Program-made: the position numbers and the translations under genes
From: Tannerellaceae bacterium
GTDB lineage: Bacteria; Bacteroidota; Bacteroidia; Bacteroidales; Tannerellaceae
NCBI GenBank assembly: GCA_031265595.1
Contig: JAISCM010000066.1
Span: 1 to 8,458, forward strand
Length of the DNA: 8,458 nucleotides
Direction of reading: 5' to 3'
Shown: positions 6,504 through 8,458 of the stretch, one piece after another
How the letters are laid out: each line of letters opens with the position of its first letter
Numbering within the stretch: the stretch's first letter is position 1
The notes under the pieces: model-generated
The model's database searches: none
Told to the model about the DNA's origin: nothing
What the model saw: only the letters and a program-made list of their open reading frames with translations

Positions 6504-8458
6504 ATGCAAAAATATAATATTTTAGAGCTAAATGAAAAACTGCTGCCCGAATTACAGGATATAGCGGGCGAGTTAGGGATAAAAAAAGTTACGTCTTTCA
6601 AGAAAGAAGAACTTGTTTATAGAATACTTGATGAGCAGGCTATTTCCATAGCAGGTATTCAGGTAGAGAAAGCAAAGGAAAAGGAAGCGAAAAAAGCGCA
6701 GGAGAAAGAAGCGAAGAAAAAAGCCGAAACTCAGCCGAAAGCGAAAAAAACGCCTAAAGCGACTGCTCCTAAAGCTACAACGAAAGAAGCAACGGATGGG
6801 GCCCTGGCCACGAAAGCAGTTAAAAAAACGACGGCCAAACCGGCGGAAGTTCCAAAGGAAGAGCCGGCAGAAGTGAAACAAGAGGCCGCTCCTGCCGAAA
6901 GTAAACAGGAACAATCTGAACGTAAGAAACGTACCCGTATCAACAAAAACGAAAAAGTAGCGGCAGCTATGCTGCCTCCCTCTCAGAATGAAGAGGTGGT
7001 TGTATCAAAAACGCCTTCTCAACCCGCGCAGCCTCCGCTGCCTCCGCAAAAAGAATCTCCTGAAACGATCGTTGCACAACCGGAAGAACCCAAGGTGAAA
7101 AAGGTGGATAAACCGTTATTGCCTCCCGTAGTGGCCGAATATGATGAGGAAGATGCATATCCCGAAACACCGGAAGTGATCCCGGATAGCAAAACGGAAG
7201 AAGTGGCTGAGCCTGCCGCTCCGGTGACGGATGAAAAAAAGCGGATCGTCTTTAAGCATCCGAGCGCCAATTCGTTGCTCGACCAGCTTTTCCCGTTAAA
7301 CCCCGCTTCCCCAAAGCCTGAAGCTAAAAAAACGCAACAGAAAGAGCAGAAGGAACCGGAGAATAAGAACGTAAAGCAGATAAATCAGCATCAGCAGGCA
7401 ATGAATAATGCTACGCCCTCCACGCCACAAGAGAAACAGTATGAATTTGATGGTATACTGATCGGAGTAGGCGTGCTTGAGATTATGCAGGATGGGTATG
7501 GTTTCCTTCGCTCGTCTGACTATAACTACCTCACTTCTCCTGACGATATTTATGTATCGCAGTCGCAGATCAAACTATTCGGATTACGTACCGGCGACGT
7601 TGTAGAAGGCCCGATCCGTCCGCCTAAAGAAGGAGAAAAATACTTCCCGTTAGTAAAAGTAGACAAGATCAATGGCCGTTCGCCGGAAGAAGTACGCGAC
7701 AGGGTCCCTTTTGATCACCTGACGCCGCTTTTCCCCGACGAGAAGTTTATGCTGACAGCCCGCCGGACGCCGAAGGTGCATGACGGGATTTCCGTAAGGG
7801 TGGTAGACCTCTTCTCTCCTATCGGTAAGGGACAACGCGGATTGATCGTAGCCCAGCCCAAAACGGGTAAGACGATGTTATTGAAAGATATTGCCAATGC
7901 GATTGCCGTCAATCATCCGGAAGTATATATGATCGTCTTATTGATAGACGAACGCCCCGAAGAAGTGACCGATATGGCTCGCAGCGTAGATGCAGAAGTG
8001 ATAGCGTCTACGTTCGATGAACCAGCCGAGCGTCATGTTAAAATAGCCGAAATTGTATTGAATAAGGCGAAGCGGATGGTAGAATGTGGGCACGATGTGG
8101 TGATCTTGTTAGACTCTATTACCCGCCTGGCCCGTGCGTATAATACCGTTCAGCCGGCATCTGGGAAAGTATTGTCGGGCGGTGTGGATGCGAATGCACT
8201 ACAAAAACCCAAACGTTTCTTCGGCGCTGCCCGTAATATTGAAAACGGAGGAAGCCTTACCATATTGGCAACGGCTCTTACGGAGACCGGCTCTAAGATG
8301 GACGACGTTATCTTCGAGGAATTTAAAGGTACCGGTAATATGGAATTGCAATTGGATAGAAAGCTGTCTAACAAACGGATCTATCCGGCTGTTGATATTG
8401 TTGCCTCAAGCACCCGCCGCGACGACCTGTTGCAAGAGGAAGCTACCGTCAACCGTAT
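6504..8458 (+). CDS. rho: Transcription termination factor Rho with long disordered insertion (3' end outside window)
   Basis: Hexameric RNA-dependent ATPase/helicase that ends transcription. The frame is open from ATG 6504 to the window edge: 651 codons, against about 420 residues for E. coli Rho. Residues 1-51 are the Rho_N helical domain ([20 protein letters not shown]). Residues about 52-313 are a low-complexity Lys/Glu/Ala/Pro insertion. From 314 the cold-shock-like RNA-binding domain follows, with DGYGFLRS (330-337) and [19 protein letters not shown]. The ATPase core has the P-loop QPKTGKT (451-457; E. coli PPKAGKT), DERPEE with catalytic Glu483, Walker [11 protein letters not shown] (Asp537), Q-loop [10 protein letters not shown], and R-loop GSKMDD with Lys598. 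Arg625 and Arg638 match E. coli Arg353 and the Arg366 finger (constant offset 272). About 40 C-terminal residues are missing. All catalytic residues seen are intact. It probably has its own promoter after tilS. Confidence 0.96.
   Translation, partial: MQKYNILELNEKLLPELQDIAGELGIKKVTSFKKEELVYRILDEQAISIAGIQVEKAKEKEAKKAQEKEAKKKAETQPKAKKTPKATAPKATTKEATDGALATKAVKKTTAKPAEVPKEEPAEVKQEAAPAESKQEQSERKKRTRINKNEKVAAAMLPPSQNEEVVVSKTPSQPAQPPLPPQKESPETIVAQPEEPKVKKVDKPLLPPVVAEYDEEDAYPETPEVIPDSKTEEVAEPAAPVTDEKKRIVFKHPSANSLLDQLFPLNPASPKPEAKKTQQKEQKEPENKNVKQINQHQQAMNNATPSTPQEKQYEFDGILIGVGVLEIMQDGYGFLRSSDYNYLTSPDDIYVSQSQIKLFGLRTGDVVEGPIRPPKEGEKYFPLVKVDKINGRSPEEVRDRVPFDHLTPLFPDEKFMLTARRTPKVHDGISVRVVDLFSPIGKGQRGLIVAQPKTGKTMLLKDIANAIAVNHPEVYMIVLLIDERPEEVTDMARSVDAEVIASTFDEPAERHVKIAEIVLNKAKRMVECGHDVVILLDSITRLARAYNTVQPASGKVLSGGVDANALQKPKRFFGAARNIENGGSLTILATALTETGSKMDDVIFEEFKGTGNMELQLDRKLSNKRIYPAVDIVASSTRRDDLLQEEATVNR
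6657..7442 (+). other. Intrinsically disordered insertion in Rho
   Basis: Codons 52-313 encode about 260 residues with few aromatic residues and very high Lys, Glu, Ala, Pro, Thr and Gln content, between Rho_N and the RNA-binding domain. The first third is Lys/Ala/Glu-rich. A basic patch [13 protein letters not shown] follows, then Pro/Glu-rich acidic sequence including [16 protein letters not shown], a short hydrophobic patch ([18 protein letters not shown]), and finally a Gln/Asn/Lys-rich linker. A disordered Rho insertion driving phase separation has been reported for Bacteroides thetaiotaomicron; the same behaviour here is inferred from composition. Confidence 0.85.
6678..6725 (+). repeat. 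Tandem 8-codon repeat in the Rho insertion
   Basis: Two adjacent 24-nt units encode EKEAKKAQ (residues 59-66) and EKEAKKKA (67-74). They differ at several third positions, so this is a diverged tandem duplication or selection for composition rather than a recent slip. Similar KEAKK/KAKK words continue for some residues after it. Confidence 0.55.

Noticed and set aside
6573..6914. Minus-strand open frame rich in Phe and Arg opposite rho
   Set aside because: It is the reverse complement of the Lys/Glu-rich Rho insertion (GAA/AAA codons read as TTC/TTT); the composition is an artefact and the + strand Rho frame is certain.
7019..7270. Minus-strand open frame rich in Gly and Ser opposite rho
   Set aside because: Antisense shadow of the Pro/Glu-rich Rho insertion with no family resemblance.

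Overview
The window looks like an ordinary housekeeping stretch of a Bacteroidales chromosome (Bacteroides/Parabacteroides-like). The main signs are a Rho factor with a very long, low-complexity Lys/Glu/Ala/Pro insertion between its N-terminal and RNA-binding domains, two good matches to the Bacteroidetes -7 promoter element TAnnTTTG, and starts that mostly lack Shine-Dalgarno sequences. Every gene is recognisable at family level and none shows a frameshift. I see no mobile element, CRISPR array, tRNA or rRNA.

Left block (1-2586, + strand): the 3' part of aspS (aspartyl-tRNA synthetase, its start lies outside the window), a Nif3/YqfO-type dinuclear-metal protein, and a coiled-coil protein with a C-terminal four-cysteine zinc ribbon (COG1579/FlgZ/CdsZ-like). 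aspS and nif3 overlap by 7 nt and nif3 is 1 nt from the zinc-ribbon gene, so the three are very probably one translationally coupled transcript.

Middle block (2610-4856, - strand): a 12-TM SLC12-like cation-chloride cotransporter family protein with a large soluble C-terminal domain. It converges on the zinc-ribbon gene with only 23 nt between the stop codons, and diverges from tilS.

Right block (4981-8458, + strand): tilS (tRNA-Ile lysidine synthetase), then a 200-nt gap holding a probable promoter and a structured leader, then rho, which runs off the right edge with about 40 C-terminal residues missing. The tilS -7 element lies so close to its ATG that the mRNA may be leaderless or nearly so.

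Functionally, aspS and tilS serve translation (tRNA charging and tRNA anticodon modification), rho serves transcription termination, the transporter probably handles ion/osmotic balance, and the Nif3/zinc-ribbon pair is a conserved but poorly understood couple. I find no clearly new multi-gene system. The points most worth a second look are the Rho disordered insertion with an embedded hydrophobic motif, the rho leader, the NKCC-like ion-site signature of the transporter, the near-leaderless tilS, and the Nif3/zinc-ribbon pair.
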